Assembly (NCBI RefSeq): GCF_026008515.1
Contig: NZ_BQYM01000001.1
Location: forward strand, 310,001 to 374,000
Length of the DNA stretch: 64,000 nt
Source of the DNA: Hoyosella levis
GTDB taxonomy: Bacteria; Actinomycetota; Actinomycetes; Mycobacteriales; Mycobacteriaceae
Reading direction: 5' to 3'
Within the stretch, counting starts at the first letter, position 1. Every line of letters begins with the position of its first letter. Shown piece after piece: positions 1-9,697 of this stretch. The translations under genes were made by a program, and so were the position numbers. A model generated the notes under the pieces. That model was not told the DNA's origin and did not search any database. It was given only the letters and a program-made list of their open reading frames with translations.

Positions 1-312
1 CGCGTAGGCATTGGCGAGGGCGCGCCCGGTCACGTCACGACGATCATAGGAATAGCCGCGCATGTCGGCGTGCAGAATCCCGGCTCGACGGAGGTTCTCG
101 AACTCGTTGTACTTGCCGACGGCAGCGAAGCCGAGACGATCATAGAGCTCGCTGATCTTGTGCAGCGCCGTCGAGGGATTCTCCGCGACCAGCAGGATGC
201 CGTCGGCGTAGGCGAGAACGATGACGCTGCGGCCCCGGCCGATGCCCTTGCGCGCGAGCTCGGAGCGGTCGCGCATCACCTGTTCGGCGGATGCGTAGTA
301 CGGGAACGTCAC
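1..312 (-). CDS. prcA: Proteasome alpha subunit PrcA (partial, C-terminus outside window)
   Basis: This is the alpha-type subunit of the actinobacterial 20S proteasome, which forms the outer rings and gates entry to the chamber; it is not catalytic. The first 104 codons are visible, and the gene runs off the left edge. The start is GTG at 312, and the protein begins (M)[18 protein letters not shown], followed by the conserved [20 protein letters not shown] and [15 protein letters not shown] stretches typical of PrcA. The GTG overlaps the prcB stop as GTGA (309-312), so translation is probably coupled. It is the last visible gene of dop-pup-prcB-prcA; pafA would be expected beyond the edge, but that is inference. 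Confidence 0.95.
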   Translation of the reverse strand, partial: MTFPYYASAEQVMRDRSELARKGIGRGRSVIVLAYADGILLVAENPSTALHKISELYDRLGFAAVGKYNEFENLRRAGILHADMRGYSYDRRDVTGRALANAYA

Positions 313-1178
313 GGTTGCTGGTCCTCCCCGGCGGATGCCCTGCGCTGGTTGATGATCTCCTCGGCGATCTGGCTGATCCGCTCCGCGGCAACCGCCTCCG
401 CCCCGGACCTCGTGATCACGGCCATCGTGGGATACAGCTGGCGGATCGCATCGAAGCCGCCGGTGGCGGTGTCATCATCGGAAGCATCGAACAGTGCCGC
501 GACCGCCGCGTGCTCGGCCTCCTCGCGCGGGAGCCCCTTGCGGTAGGTCTTCTTCAGCGCGGACCGGGCGAACAGGGATCCCGAGCCCACCGAGTAGTAG
601 CCGGCGTGCTCCTCGTAGCGCCCGCCCGTGACGTCGAACGACACGATCCGTCCTGCTGCGGCGTCGCTCGCGGCATCCACATCGAAGCCCACGAACAGGG
701 GCACCACCGCGAGACCCTGCAGGGCCGCGCCCAGGTTGCCGCGCACCATCGTGGCCAGGCGGTTCGCCTTGCCGTCGAGCGTCAGCGCCACGCCCTCGAT
801 CTTCTCGTAGTGCTCCAGCTCGACCGCGAACAGGCGCACCAGCTCGACCGCGACGCCCGCCGTTCCGGCGATGCCCACCGCGGAATGCTCATCGGTGATG
901 AACACCTTGTCGATATCGCGGCTCGCTACGATATTTCCCATGGTGGCCCGGCGATCACCCGCGATCAGCACGCCGCCCTCGAACGCGAGCGCGACGATCG
1001 TGGTGCCATGCGGCGCTAGGTCCTCGCTGCCACCACGCCCGTGAAGGTCAGCGGACCGGCTGCCCGGCAGGAGGTCGGGCGCATGGATGCGCAGGTAATC
1101 GCTGAACGATGACAGCTGCGAGTACCGCTGCGCCCCCGCGTCGCGCTGCATCATGCGCCACAGATCCTGCCCCGTCAC
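309..1178 (-). CDS. prcB: Proteasome beta subunit PrcB (catalytic)
   Basis: This is the catalytic beta subunit of the 20S proteasome, 289 residues, made as a proprotein. A propeptide of about 58 residues ends in HG. The mature chain then starts at Thr59 ([11 protein letters not shown]), the N-terminal nucleophile exposed by autocleavage. The GDRRATMGN motif carrying the catalytic Asp and the downstream DIDKVF region with the active-site Lys are present, as is the SDDDTATGG region near the C-terminal third. The start is GTG at 1178 and overlaps the pup stop as GTGA. The stop overlaps the prcA start in the same way, which suggests tight translational coupling of pup, prcB and prcA. Confidence 0.96.
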   Translation of the reverse strand: MTGQDLWRMMQRDAGAQRYSQLSSFSDYLRIHAPDLLPGSRSADLHGRGGSEDLAPHGTTIVALAFEGGVLIAGDRRATMGNIVASRDIDKVFITDEHSAVGIAGTAGVAVELVRLFAVELEHYEKIEGVALTLDGKANRLATMVRGNLGAALQGLAVVPLFVGFDVDAASDAAAGRIVSFDVTGGRYEEHAGYYSVGSGSLFARSALKKTYRKGLPREEAEHAAVAALFDASDDDTATGGFDAIRQLYPTMAVITRSGAEAVAAERISQIAEEIINQRRASAGEDQQP

Positions 1179-1363
1179 TGTCCGCCCTTCTGCACGTAGG
1201 CGCGCACGAAGTCCTCGGCATTCTCCTCGAGGACGTCATCGATCTCGTCGAGGAGATCGTCTGTGTCCTCGGTGACCTTCTCGACGCGCTCCTGGCCTCC
1301 GGTTCCCTGGGTGGCATCGTCGTCCTCGTTGCCACCGCCCCGCTTGATCTGCTCCTGAGCCAT
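1175..1363 (-). CDS. pup: Prokaryotic ubiquitin-like protein Pup
   Basis: Pup is the small, mostly disordered protein tag (62 residues) that is joined to lysines of proteins bound for the Mpa-proteasome. The sequence starts [11 protein letters not shown], has an acidic coiled-coil-forming middle ([26 protein letters not shown]) and ends GGQ. The C-terminal Gln means that Dop must deamidate it to Glu before PafA can ligate it. The start at 1363 is chosen because an upstream GAGGAGG ribosome site fits it and because the length matches the family (about 64 residues). A longer in-frame start at 1432 would add an extension foreign to the family. The stop overlaps the prcB start. Confidence 0.97.
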   Translation of the reverse strand: MAQEQIKRGGGNEDDDATQGTGGQERVEKVTEDTDDLLDEIDDVLEENAEDFVRAYVQKGGQ

Positions 1364-1514
1364 AGCGGCCACCTCCTCGATCGGTGCGTCTCGCCGGGGC
1401 GTCGGATCTCGTTCACCCGGGCGATAATTCAACAGTACCGGGAGACCACGACAACGTCCCGGAATGCCGGTGTTGTTCGCTCGCAGCGCCGGCGCCCCAG
1501 CCCACGCAACGCGC

Positions 1515-3014
1515 CTACTTGCCTAGCTGCTCGACGAGCTCGCGCGCGGACCCCACTGAATCGAGCAGGCCCTGGACATGGCGCTTGGTCCCCCGCAGTG
1601 GCTCCAGCGTCGGTACCCGCACCAGCGACTCCCCGCCCAGGTCGAAGATCACCGAGTCCCAGCTCGCCGCCGCGATATCCGCGCCGAACCGGCGCAGGCA
1701 CTCGCCCCGGAAGTACGCGCGCGTCGTCTCCGGCGGATTCGTCACCGCGCGCATGACCTCTTCCTCGCTGACCATGCGCTTCATCGACCCGCGCGCCACC
1801 AACCGGTTGTACAGGCCCTTGTCGAGCCGCACATCCGAGTACTGCAGGTCCACCAGGTGCAGCCGCGGCGCCGACCAGGCCAGCCCCTCGCGCTTGCGAA
1901 AGCCCTCGAGCAGGCGCAGCTTCGCCGGCCAATCGAGCAGGTCGGCGCAATCCATCGGGTCGCCCTCGAGCTTGCCCAGCACCTCCAGCCAGGTCGCTAC
2001 GACGTGCCGCGCACGCTCGTCATCGTCGCCACGCCGATCCAGGAATGCCAGCACCCGCTCGGCATACGCGCGCTGGATCTGCAATCCCGTCAGCTCGCGC
2101 CCATCGACGAGCTCCACCGTGGCCTGCAGGGTGGGATCGTGGCTGATCGCATGCACGGCGTCGACCGGATGGCGCAGCTGCAGGTCCGCGAAATCATTGT
2201 TCGCCTCCACCATGTCGAGCACCAGCGCGGTGGTCCCGACCTTGAGGTAGGTAGCAGTCTCGGCGAGATTGGCATCGCCGATGATGACGTGCAGGCGCCG
2301 GTACTTGTCGGCGTCCGCGTGCGGCTCGTCGCGCGTGTTGATGATGCCGCGCTTGAGGGTCGTCTCGAGCCCGACCTCCACCTCGATGTAGTCCGACCGC
2401 TGGGACAGCTGGAAACCTTCCTGGTCACCGTGCTGGCCGAGGCCAACGCGCCCCTGCCCGCAGATCACCTGCCGGGACGCGAAGAACGGCGTCAGCCCCG
2501 ACACGATCTTCGCGAACGGCGTCTCCCGCTTCATCAGGTAGTTCTCGTGGGTGCCATACGAGGCGCCCTTGCCGTCCACGTTGTTCTTGTACAGCTGCAG
2601 CCGCGGGTTTCCGGGCACGGACGAGCTGTAGCGCGCGGCGGCCTCCATGACGCGCTCCCCCGCCTTGTCCCAGATCACCGCGTCAAGCGGGTCCACGACC
2701 TCGGGGGCCGAGTACTCCGGGTGCGCATGATCGACATACAAGCGGGCCCCATTGGTGAGGATCATGTTCGCCGCGCCCACCTCATCGGCATCGATCACCG
2801 GCGCCGGGCCGCTGTAGCGCCCCAGGTCGAAGCCGCGCGCATCACGCAACGGGGACTCGACCTCGTAGTCCCACCGGGTCCGCCGCGAGCGCGGTACCCC
2901 CGCCGCCGCGGCATAGGCGAGCACCGCCTGGGTCGAGGTGAGGATCGGGTTCGCGGACTTGTCATCCGGCGAGCTGATCCCGTATTCCACTTCCGTGCCC
3001 ATGATGCGCTGCAT
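1515..3014 (-). CDS. dop: Pup deamidase/depupylase Dop
   Basis: Dop is a glutamine-synthetase-fold enzyme that deamidates the C-terminal Gln of Pup and also removes Pup from substrates. The protein has 499 residues, the usual length. It opens [18 protein letters not shown] with the conserved GTEVEYG nucleotide/metal motif, then has the [45 protein letters not shown] and RDEPHAD motifs of the Dop/PafA family. [14 protein letters not shown] and the C-terminal [16 protein letters not shown] block are also present. The start at 3014 aligns with the family N-terminus. In-frame codons continue upstream to about 3470, but they would add an unrelated low-quality extension. It lies 151 bp upstream of pup and is probably the first gene of the operon. 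Confidence 0.96.
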   Translation of the reverse strand: MQRIMGTEVEYGISSPDDKSANPILTSTQAVLAYAAAAGVPRSRRTRWDYEVESPLRDARGFDLGRYSGPAPVIDADEVGAANMILTNGARLYVDHAHPEYSAPEVVDPLDAVIWDKAGERVMEAAARYSSSVPGNPRLQLYKNNVDGKGASYGTHENYLMKRETPFAKIVSGLTPFFASRQVICGQGRVGLGQHGDQEGFQLSQRSDYIEVEVGLETTLKRGIINTRDEPHADADKYRRLHVIIGDANLAETATYLKVGTTALVLDMVEANNDFADLQLRHPVDAVHAISHDPTLQATVELVDGRELTGLQIQRAYAERVLAFLDRRGDDDERARHVVATWLEVLGKLEGDPMDCADLLDWPAKLRLLEGFRKREGLAWSAPRLHLVDLQYSDVRLDKGLYNRLVARGSMKRMVSEEEVMRAVTNPPETTRAYFRGECLRRFGADIAAASWDSVIFDLGGESLVRVPTLEPLRGTKRHVQGLLDSVGSARELVEQLGK

Positions 3015-3147
3015 GGGTCCAAAGCCTAGGCGATCTCCCTGACGGAAGGGGCGCCCGGGCACGACAGCGAATGCGTGGCAATGGCTTCGCGCGGACGAGT
3101 AGCATCCGGATTGGAAGATCATCAACCAAGCCAAGGAGGCACGCGCC

Positions 3148-3534
3148 ATGCGAGCAACACGCCGGATCGCTACCGCCATCGCACTCATGCCAGCAGCGGC
3201 CATCCTCGGCGCCCCCACCGCGCTCGCCGACCACTGGAGCGAATGCGAGCAGATCTGTGCCGCGGAGGACACCTCCCTCTCCGCGACCGCCGTCAACGCC
3301 GGCATCGCCACCGCCGTGCTCATCCAGGGCGCCGACCCCGAGATGGAATGCCGCGCCGACCCCGCCGAGGCTGGGCTGGCCATCAAGGAGGACGGATGGG
3401 TGCCCGTTGACGAGTCCGGCACCGCGATCGTCGTCCTCGAAGGAGCAGTAGCGGGCGAGGTCTCCATCACTTGCGCTTACCCAAGCTCTGACGTGTTCTG
3501 GGCGACGCACGCCGATTCTGTGGCGCTGAGCTAG
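3148..3534 (+). CDS. Small secreted cysteine-containing protein, unknown function
   Basis: This 128-residue protein has a clear Sec signal peptide: positive MRATRR, a hydrophobic core, then the PTALA site with cleavage predicted before Asp27. The mature part is about 100 residues with four cysteines (two close together near the N-terminus in the SECEQIC motif, one at MECRAD and one at ITCAYP), so two disulfides are likely. A strong AAGGAGG ribosome site lies about 8 nt before the ATG. I do not recognise the family. The gene is divergent from dop and convergent with mpa, so it interrupts a locus whose other genes are all on the minus strand. A long inverted repeat follows its stop. Confidence 0.8.
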   Translation: MRATRRIATAIALMPAAAILGAPTALADHWSECEQICAAEDTSLSATAVNAGIATAVLIQGADPEMECRADPAEAGLAIKEDGWVPVDESGTAIVVLEGAVAGEVSITCAYPSSDVFWATHADSVALS

Positions 3535-3563
3535 CTGGACCCGGAAGGGCTCTAGGCCAGAAT

Positions 3564-3620
3564 CCTATGAAGCTCAACGATCGCGGGCGTTCCTGTCCGG
3601 TTCTCGTTGAGCTTCATAGG
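3564..3620. terminator. Perfect 17-bp inverted repeat between convergent genes
   Basis: The left arm CCTATGAAGCTCAACGA (3564-3580) and right arm TCGTTGAGCTTCATAGG (3604-3620) are perfect reverse complements around a 23-nt loop. The element sits between the stops of the secreted-protein gene (+) and mpa (-), so it could act as a bidirectional terminator. There is no T-run on either side. The arms are not especially GC-rich, which is unusual for this genome. Confidence 0.65.
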
Positions 3621-3648
3621 CGGATTCCGGCGCCCTCTAGCCCTAGGC

Positions 3649-5403
3649 CTACAGGTACTGGCCGGTCTGGGACTCGGTGTCGATGGCCCGGCTAGTGCTG
3701 GCGTTCTTGCCGGTGACAAGAGTGCGGATGTAGACGATGCGCTCGCCCTTCTTGCCGGAGATGCGAGCCCAGTCATCGGGGTTGGTGGTGTTGGGCAGGT
3801 CCTCGTTCTCGGAGAACTCGTCAATGATCGAGTCAAAGAGGTGCTGCACGCGAAGCCCGCGCTTGCCGGTGTCGAGGAACTCCTTGATGGCGAACTTCTT
3901 GGCCCGGTCGACGATGTTCTGGATCATCGCGCCGGAGTTGAAGTCCTTGAAGTAGAGGACTTCCTTGTCGCCGTTGGCGTAGGTGACCTCGAGGAAGCGG
4001 TTGTCGTCGGTCTCGGCGTACATGCGCTCGACGACGCGCTCGATGATGCCGTGCACGCAGGCGTCCCGGTCGCCGCTGAACTCGGCGATGTCCTCCTCGT
4101 TGATCGGCAGATCGCTGGTGAGGTACTTGGAGAAGATGTCGATCGCGGCCTCGGCGTCGGGGCGCTCGATCTTGATCTTGACGTCGAGGCGACCAGGGCG
4201 CAGGATCGCGGGGTCGATCATGTCCTCGCGGTTGGATGCACCGATGACGATGACGTTCTCGAGCCCCTCGACACCGTCGATCTCGCTGAGCAGCTGGGGC
4301 ACGACGGTGGTCTCGACGTCGGAGGAGACTCCGGAGCCGCGGGTGCGGAAGATCGAGTCCATCTCGTCGAAGAACACGATGACGGGCGTGCCTTCCGATG
4401 CCTTCTCCCGCGCGCGCTGGAAGATCAGCCGGATGTGCCGCTCGGTCTCGCCCACGAACTTGTTGAGCAGCTCGGGGCCCTTGATGTTGAGGAAGAAGGA
4501 CTTGGCTTCCTTGGTGTCCTCCCCGCGGACCTCGGCGATCTTCTTGGCGAGCGAGTTGGCGACAGCCTTGGCGATGAGTGTCTTGCCGCAGCCGGGAGGG
4601 CCATAGAGCAGAACGCCCTTGGGCGGGCGCAGCGCGTACTCGCGGAAGAGATCGCGGTGCAGGAAGGGCAGCTCGACGGCGTCGCGGATCTGCTCGATCT
4701 GCCGGGAGAGGCCGCCGATGTCGTGGTAGTCGACGTCGGGGACCTCCTCGAGCACGAGGTCCTCGACCTCGGCCTTGGGGATGCGCTCGAAGGCGTAGCT
4801 CGATTTGGTGTCGACGAGCAGGGAATCCCCGGGGCGCAGGGCCCGCGTGGGGGTATAGGGGTCGAGATCCACGGGGTTGACGAGAGGATCAGCGAGCCAG
4901 ACGACGCGCTCCTCATCGGCGTGCCCGACCACGAGGGCACGGTGGCCGTCGTCGAGCAGCTCGCGGAGCGTGCTGATCTCGCCGACCTGCTCGAACGATC
5001 CCGCCTCGATGATCGTCAGCGCTTCGTTGAGGCGGACCGTCTGCCCCTTGCGCAAGGTGGTGGCATCGATGTTCGGGGAGCATTGCAGGCGCATGCGGCG
5101 CCCGGAGGTGAACACGTCGGCAGTCTCATCATCCGGAATGCCCACGACGACGCCGTAGCCGCTCGGTGGCTGCCCGAGGCGGTCGACCTCCTCGCGCAGG
5201 TTGAGCAGCTGCTGGCGCGCTTCCTTGAGCGTGTCGAGGAGCTTGGCGTTGCGGGCGGTGAGCGACTCGATGCGCGCCTCTAGCTCGCGGACCCGCTGCG
5301 GGTCGGCAGCGAGCTGGCGGCGCAGGCCATTGATCTCGGACTGTAGGTCCGTGATCTCACGATTCAGTTCTTCGCGGTCGCGGGGACGTTCTGACGTGCT
5401 CAT
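3649..5403 (-). CDS. mpa: Proteasome-associated AAA ATPase Mpa/ARC
   Basis: Mpa is the hexameric unfoldase that binds pupylated substrates and threads them into the 20S core. The protein has 584 residues. In order it has an N-terminal coiled coil (about 10-70, [19 protein letters not shown]) that binds Pup, a double OB region, then the AAA module. Walker A is GPPGCGKT near 270, Walker B is [10 protein letters not shown] near 342, and the RPGRLDVKI region follows. It ends GQYL, the C-terminal motif with penultimate Tyr that docks into the proteasome alpha ring, so coupling to PrcA is directly supported. A GGGAGGAG ribosome site precedes the ATG. It is separated from dop by the small plus-strand secreted gene, so it is probably transcribed on its own. 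Confidence 0.97.
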   Translation of the reverse strand: MSTSERPRDREELNREITDLQSEINGLRRQLAADPQRVRELEARIESLTARNAKLLDTLKEARQQLLNLREEVDRLGQPPSGYGVVVGIPDDETADVFTSGRRMRLQCSPNIDATTLRKGQTVRLNEALTIIEAGSFEQVGEISTLRELLDDGHRALVVGHADEERVVWLADPLVNPVDLDPYTPTRALRPGDSLLVDTKSSYAFERIPKAEVEDLVLEEVPDVDYHDIGGLSRQIEQIRDAVELPFLHRDLFREYALRPPKGVLLYGPPGCGKTLIAKAVANSLAKKIAEVRGEDTKEAKSFFLNIKGPELLNKFVGETERHIRLIFQRAREKASEGTPVIVFFDEMDSIFRTRGSGVSSDVETTVVPQLLSEIDGVEGLENVIVIGASNREDMIDPAILRPGRLDVKIKIERPDAEAAIDIFSKYLTSDLPINEEDIAEFSGDRDACVHGIIERVVERMYAETDDNRFLEVTYANGDKEVLYFKDFNSGAMIQNIVDRAKKFAIKEFLDTGKRGLRVQHLFDSIIDEFSENEDLPNTTNPDDWARISGKKGERIVYIRTLVTGKNASTSRAIDTESQTGQYL

Positions 5404-5768
5404 GGGCGTCTCCTCCCGTTATGGTCCTCCCACGCTACCGGCGATGCGCGAGTAGCGGGGAGTGACGCGCGTCTACCCGGTACAACAAGGGTCCCCGAGC
5501 GTCGATTCCGGTCTTGCCCGCTGACGATCATGATCTCAGGGCATTCTCAGGCAGCACTGGCCACTGTCCTCGCAAAGCCCGCGATCGACGTCTGCGGCGC
5601 CGAGTCGAACTGTAAGTGGCCAATCAGACCCACCAGGAACCGGAATCACGGAATTGCCAAGCACTCACAGACACTTTTGCCCGATTCTGCTGAAAAATGT
5701 GTGATCTGCATAACAGAATGGGGGTAGTTCGTGGATTAGCGGACCAGGACGCCGAGGAGGTGGCCCGG
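5404..5768. promoter_or_regulatory. Divergent intergenic region, mpa / unknown gene
   Basis: This stretch of about 365 bp between divergent genes must contain the mpa promoter (-) and the promoter of the gene at 5769 (+). Its right half is richer in A+T than its surroundings. I cannot assign -35/-10 boxes with confidence. A 65-codon open frame at 5530-5727 has no ribosome site and no recognisable product. Confidence 0.4.
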
Positions 5769-6311
5769 GTGAGCCTCACAGTGACGTGCTTGACTCCTCC
5801 GGAATTGTTCCGTGCGGCAGCGTTGCGCTTCCAGCCGGGGCGACGGCACCGCATGAACGTCGAGTTTCGCAACGAGGACGGGGCCCGCGTCCATGACTCG
5901 ATCATCCTCGACTGCCAATGGACCGAGGATGCCGTGTCCATGGTGCTGATCCTCGAGCAGGGCCAGCGGGTGCATGTCGACATCCCCGACACCGCTCCCG
6001 GATCCGCGCGGGCCGCCGTCGTCGTCGCGCCAACAACGCTGTCGATCCCGCTGCTCGTGCGCGGTGTGGAGCGCTGGTTGATGTGGCAATCGAGCAGCGA
6101 CGAATGGAACTCGGGCACCGGGCCTTTCGACCATCTCGCCCCGCTGCGGCGGCAACCGCTCGCCTGGCGCCAAACCCTTGCCCAGCATGCCGAGAACCGT
6201 GAATGGGCGCTCGTGCTCTCCCACATGCGCGATGCGCTGCGCCCGCTCCACGGGGACACCCTCGTCTGCACCGCCGCCGTGATGTTCGACGTCAACGGCA
6301 CCGTTCCGTAG
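5769..6311 (+). CDS. Hypothetical protein, 180 residues
   Basis: I do not recognise this protein. It is soluble, without signal peptide or membrane segment. It begins (M)SLTVTCLTPPELFRAA and contains a beta-rich middle (NVEFRNEDGARVHDSIILDCQW, followed by VSMVLILEQGQRVHVDIPD) and a Trp/His-rich helical C-terminal half. The GTG start at 5769 is preferred because GAGGAGG lies 8-9 nt upstream. In-frame ATGs at 5697 and 5718 lack a ribosome site. The gene is divergent from mpa and convergent with the SWIM-SNF2 helicase. Coding is supported by length, a sensible composition and the ribosome site only. Confidence 0.65.
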   Translation: MSLTVTCLTPPELFRAAALRFQPGRRHRMNVEFRNEDGARVHDSIILDCQWTEDAVSMVLILEQGQRVHVDIPDTAPGSARAAVVVAPTTLSIPLLVRGVERWLMWQSSSDEWNSGTGPFDHLAPLRRQPLAWRQTLAQHAENREWALVLSHMRDALRPLHGDTLVCTAAVMFDVNGTVP

Positions 6312-6318
6312 CCGCAGG

Positions 6319-6374
6319 GCTGGCGGGCTGGTCGGCTGGCGGGCTGGCGGGCTGGCGGGCTGGCCGGCTGGCGG
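6319..6374. repeat. Seven tandem copies of an 8-bp unit (GCTGGCGG)
   Basis: Seven head-to-tail 8-mers, mostly GCTGGCGG with GCTGGTCG and GCTGGCCG variants, start just after the stop of the hypothetical gene at 6311. This is probably slippage-prone, so copy number may vary between strains. A comparable GC-rich tandem array flanks the inverted repeat at 56781. Confidence 0.85.
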
Positions 6375-6377
6375 GGC

Positions 6378-6447
6378 AAACGCGATAGAAGCTGCTGGAA
6401 AACCGCCGCAGTTTCCCGTGCTTTTGCCGATTTCCCGTGCTTTTGCC
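6378..6447. repeat. Degenerate relative of the AAACGCGATAGAAACTG hairpin plus two direct repeats
   Basis: Positions 6378-6394 read AAACGCGATAGAAGCTG, 16 of 17 identical to the left arm of the perfect hairpin at 56781-56828. A right-arm remnant CAGTTTC follows at about 6409. It then changes into two direct copies of TTTCCCGTGCTTTTGCC (6412-6428 and 6431-6447). The element lies between convergent genes, as at the 56.8-kb site. Confidence 0.7.
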
Positions 6448-6466
6448 AACAATGCGAGGACTCGGC

Positions 6467-9400
6467 CTACGTGAACAGGCCGCGGATGTCGTCGGCGGTG
6501 AGGGCATTGCTGAACCCGGCACCGTCATCGAGAACGTTGCTCGATAGCTGCGCCTTGCGCTGCTTGAGCTCCGCGACCTTTTCCTCGATGGTGCCGCGGG
6601 AGATCAGCCGATAGACGTTGACGGGGCGGGTCTGGCCGATGCGGTGCGTGCGGTCGACGGCTTGGGCCTCGGTGGCGGGGTTCCACCAGGGATCGAGGAT
6701 GTAGACGTAGTCGGCCTCGGTGAGGTTGAGGCCGAATCCCCCGGCCTTGAGGCTGATGAGGAACACCGGCGCGGCTCCCGAGCGGAACGCGTCGATGACC
6801 TTGCCGCGGTCACGCGTGCTGCCATCGAGATAGGCGTAAGGGATGCCAGCGCTATCGAGGCTCTGGCGGACGAGCGCGAGGAAGCTGGTGAACTGGCTAA
6901 ACACGAGCGCGCGGTGGCCACCAGCGATGATGTCGTCGAGGTGCTCGTGGAGGATCTGGATCTTCGCGGATGGCACCCGCTCGTGGGCGGGGTCGACGAG
7001 GGCGGCGTGCAGGCTGAGCTTCCGCAGCGTCGTCAGCGATTGCAGGATGGTGATGCGATGCTTGTCGATGTCGTCGACGAGCCCGAGGATCTTCTGCCTC
7101 TCCCGCTGCAACCGTGTGTCGTAGGCCTTGCGGTGCTTGGGGTGGAGGGGGATGTCGAGGAGGGTTTCCTGCTTGGCGGGCAGATCGCTGGCGACAGCCT
7201 CCTTGGTGCGGCGGCGCAGCAGGGGCGCGATGCGGCGCTGCAACTGCCCGAGGCATTCGGTGTCGCCGATCTTCTCGATGGGCTCGGCGTAGGTCTGCTT
7301 GAAGGACCGCGGGTTGGGGAACAGGCCGGGCGCGGTGATGGCGAGCAGCGACCACAGTTCCATGAGGTTGTTCTCGATGGGGGTGCCGCTGATGCCGAGC
7401 TTGAAGGGGGCCGGGACGGTGCGGCAGCAATTATGGATCTTGGATTGATGGTTCTTCGCGATCTGCGCCTCGTCGAGGATCAGCCCGGACCAGGAATGCT
7501 CCTGGTGGGCTTCGTTGTCGAGCCGGAACAGCGTGTAGGAGGTCACCACGATATCCGCGCCCGACGTGGTGGCGTCGAGGGTGGTGCGACGCTTGCCGAG
7601 CGTGTCGGTGAGGGTGACGACGGTGAGGCCCGGGGTGAAGCGCGCGGCCTCGTCGGCCCAGTTGGGGACGACGCTGGTGGGGGCGACGATGAGGAAGGGC
7701 GGCGCGCCAGGATGCTGCTCGCGGGCGTGGGCGATCAGGGTGAGGGTTTGCAGGGTCTTGCCCAGCCCCATGTCGTCAGCGAGGATTCCGCCGAGCTTGT
7801 TGCGCCACAGGAAAGCGAGCCAGTCGTAGCCGTCCTGCTGGTAGGGGCGCAAGGTGGCCCGAAGCCCGTGGGGCAGATCGGCGGCGGTGGGCCTGTCGGT
7901 GCGCATGGCGGTGATGTGCCGGTCCCATTCGGCGGCTTGCTGGCCGACCACGCCGCACTCGACGAGCTCGTCCCACCAACTGATCTGGTAGCGGTTGATG
8001 CGCAGCCCGTCACCAGGCTTGTCGGTGAGCGCCTTGGCCTCGCTGATGAGCGAGCGCAACGCATCAAGCTCGGGACGATCAAGGGTGAAGTACGCCCCAC
8101 CAGGCAGGATCATGCGGGACTCGCCGCTGTCGAGGGCGCGGAAGACATCGGGGAACGCGAGATTGGTGCCGTCGACACTGACCGCCACATCGAGGTCGAA
8201 CCAGTCTGACTGCCCGGTCAGGTGCGTCGTGGACAAGGTGATGGCAAACGTATCGTCGGCGTCGCGGAACTCGGGGATCTCGCCGGAGATCTCGACGTCG
8301 ACGCGGGCAAGCTCGCGCAGCGGCGGCAGGATGTCCTCGACGAGGGTGACGGTGTCCATGCCCTGATAGGCCGTGGGCTCCAGGGAAACCAGCGTGCCGA
8401 TACTGCGGGCCACCTCCTGCTCGGCCGCGGGGTCGCGGATCCCGTCCGGCTCGATCGGGTCCAGCACGGGAAAGTCCGCGACCGTGTCGTCGATCCGGTA
8501 GCGCCAGGAGCAGAGGCTCGCCGCGCGATAGTCGCTGTCAAAGACCAGTTCCACCAGCAGACGGGGGCCCGTGACCTTCGGCGGGGAGAACGACTCGTCC
8601 CTCGACCGGATCGCGGCGCGGGCCCGCAGCCGCGGGTAGTACGCGGTAGCAAACCGGTGCGCATCGGCAGCGGGCACGGATAGTGGATCCGCGTCGAGCA
8701 CCGCGGGCCGCAGTGGCTCGGGCACTCCCGCCGGGCAGGCAGCGAGATGCAGGCAGCCCAGGTCGTCGCGATACGCGACGCCATGCCCCTCGGCACCGAG
8801 GAACCCGATCGGCCGCAACAGTGGAACGGTCCCCGCGGTACCCGCCGGATCCGCCCCCGGTGGCACGCTCGCCTCGATCCGCAGGTCGCCGCCCTCGCAG
8901 CGCTGCACATCCAGCGTCAGCTCCGCGGGCGGATGCAGATCCACCATCGCCCAGTCCCGATCCCGGTCCAGCAGCACGACGCCGCTGCCCAGGAGATCCA
9001 GCAGGATCGGCCAGAACCGGATGCTGTGGAACTCGGCGAGATCAAGCTGCCCATCAAGAGCCGAGCCGCGCGCCCCGCCCCGCCCCGCCTGGTAGACGGC
9101 ATGGAATTCCCGCAGCAACCTCAGCTGCTCCCCGTCGATGGTCATGCGATGCTGCACATAGGGCAGCTCGTTCCATGAGATCGCCGTGGACAGCCAGCCC
9201 CGACGGCCCTGTGTGACCAGCCGTGCCACCAGTCGCGTCCCCACCATGCCCGCCCGCTGCTGGGCCGACGTCAACGGCTGCGCGGCCAGCTCCATGCCGA
9301 GTATCGCGCTCTCCGGCGGAGGCTCATCGTCGGGCAGCAGCCCGGCCAGCGCCTGCTCCCACGCCGCGAGCTGCAGGGCAGGCTCGGACTCGCGCACCGC

Positions 9401-9697
9401 ATCCACCGCCGTGGCCACCAGCGCGACCGTGTGCTTGCAGTCCTGCCGCATCGGGCAGCTGCACCGGCCATGATCGAATCGCAGCTCGCCGCCCACCACG
9501 GTGAATACCGCCGAGGTGCGGTACGAGTTGCGGCCACTGCCAGCGACGATACCGCGCAGCGCGGAGGCTGCCGCGTCCCAGGAATGGTCCTGCACGGCGC
9601 CATCGCGGGCATATCCCATGCCACGCCAGAACGTCGCCTCCCCCACGAGCGAACGGAGGGTCACGGTAGGGAAATCTCGAAGCGCGGCGGGCAGCAC
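6467..9697 (-). CDS. SWIM-domain SNF2-family DEAD/DEAH helicase
   Basis: This 1076-residue protein is a RapA/HepA-like SWI2/SNF2 ATPase, expected to remodel or translocate on DNA-protein complexes. A SWIM zinc finger lies near the N-terminus (CSCPMRQDCKH: Cys79, Cys81, Cys87, His89). A long bacterial SNF2 N-terminal region follows. The helicase core has DDMGLGKTLQTL (motif I, near 641), a DEAQ box (LILDEAQIAKNHQSK), GTPIENNLMELWSLL, and the second RecA lobe with LDGSTRDRGKVIDAF, LISLKAGGFGLNLTEADYV and DRTHRIGQTRPV. The GTG at 9697 is the likely start, without a strong ribosome site. In vivo partners are unknown, and no restriction or defence genes adjoin it here. Confidence 0.93.
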   Translation of the reverse strand: MLPAALRDFPTVTLRSLVGEATFWRGMGYARDGAVQDHSWDAAASALRGIVAGSGRNSYRTSAVFTVVGGELRFDHGRCSCPMRQDCKHTVALVATAVDAVRESEPALQLAAWEQALAGLLPDDEPPPESAILGMELAAQPLTSAQQRAGMVGTRLVARLVTQGRRGWLSTAISWNELPYVQHRMTIDGEQLRLLREFHAVYQAGRGGARGSALDGQLDLAEFHSIRFWPILLDLLGSGVVLLDRDRDWAMVDLHPPAELTLDVQRCEGGDLRIEASVPPGADPAGTAGTVPLLRPIGFLGAEGHGVAYRDDLGCLHLAACPAGVPEPLRPAVLDADPLSVPAADAHRFATAYYPRLRARAAIRSRDESFSPPKVTGPRLLVELVFDSDYRAASLCSWRYRIDDTVADFPVLDPIEPDGIRDPAAEQEVARSIGTLVSLEPTAYQGMDTVTLVEDILPPLRELARVDVEISGEIPEFRDADDTFAITLSTTHLTGQSDWFDLDVAVSVDGTNLAFPDVFRALDSGESRMILPGGAYFTLDRPELDALRSLISEAKALTDKPGDGLRINRYQISWWDELVECGVVGQQAAEWDRHITAMRTDRPTAADLPHGLRATLRPYQQDGYDWLAFLWRNKLGGILADDMGLGKTLQTLTLIAHAREQHPGAPPFLIVAPTSVVPNWADEAARFTPGLTVVTLTDTLGKRRTTLDATTSGADIVVTSYTLFRLDNEAHQEHSWSGLILDEAQIAKNHQSKIHNCCRTVPAPFKLGISGTPIENNLMELWSLLAITAPGLFPNPRSFKQTYAEPIEKIGDTECLGQLQRRIAPLLRRRTKEAVASDLPAKQETLLDIPLHPKHRKAYDTRLQRERQKILGLVDDIDKHRITILQSLTTLRKLSLHAALVDPAHERVPSAKIQILHEHLDDIIAGGHRALVFSQFTSFLALVRQSLDSAGIPYAYLDGSTRDRGKVIDAFRSGAAPVFLISLKAGGFGLNLTEADYVYILDPWWNPATEAQAVDRTHRIGQTRPVNVYRLISRGTIEEKVAELKQRKAQLSSNVLDDGAGFSNALTADDIRGLFT

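Noticed and set aside
3015-3470. In-frame N-terminal extension of Dop, and of several other genes (prcB-pup region, lipoprotein 16022, NRPS to 42110)
   Set aside because: The extensions do not match the families. They lack ribosome sites or bury signal peptides, and better starts with ribosome sites lie downstream.
3607-5283. 558-codon plus-strand frame opposite mpa
   Set aside because: It is the antisense shadow of the Mpa ATPase, with low-complexity Leu/Gly/Asp/Val composition and no ribosome site.
5530-5727. 65-residue plus-strand frame upstream of the 5769 gene
   Set aside because: It has no ribosome site, no family features, and lies in an A+T-richer promoter region.
6319-6447. Possible CRISPR array
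   Set aside because: The repeats are 8 bp in direct tandem and two 17-bp copies, with no spacers of regular length and no cas genes. The arrays at 56676-56906 and 61792-61842 fail for the same reason.
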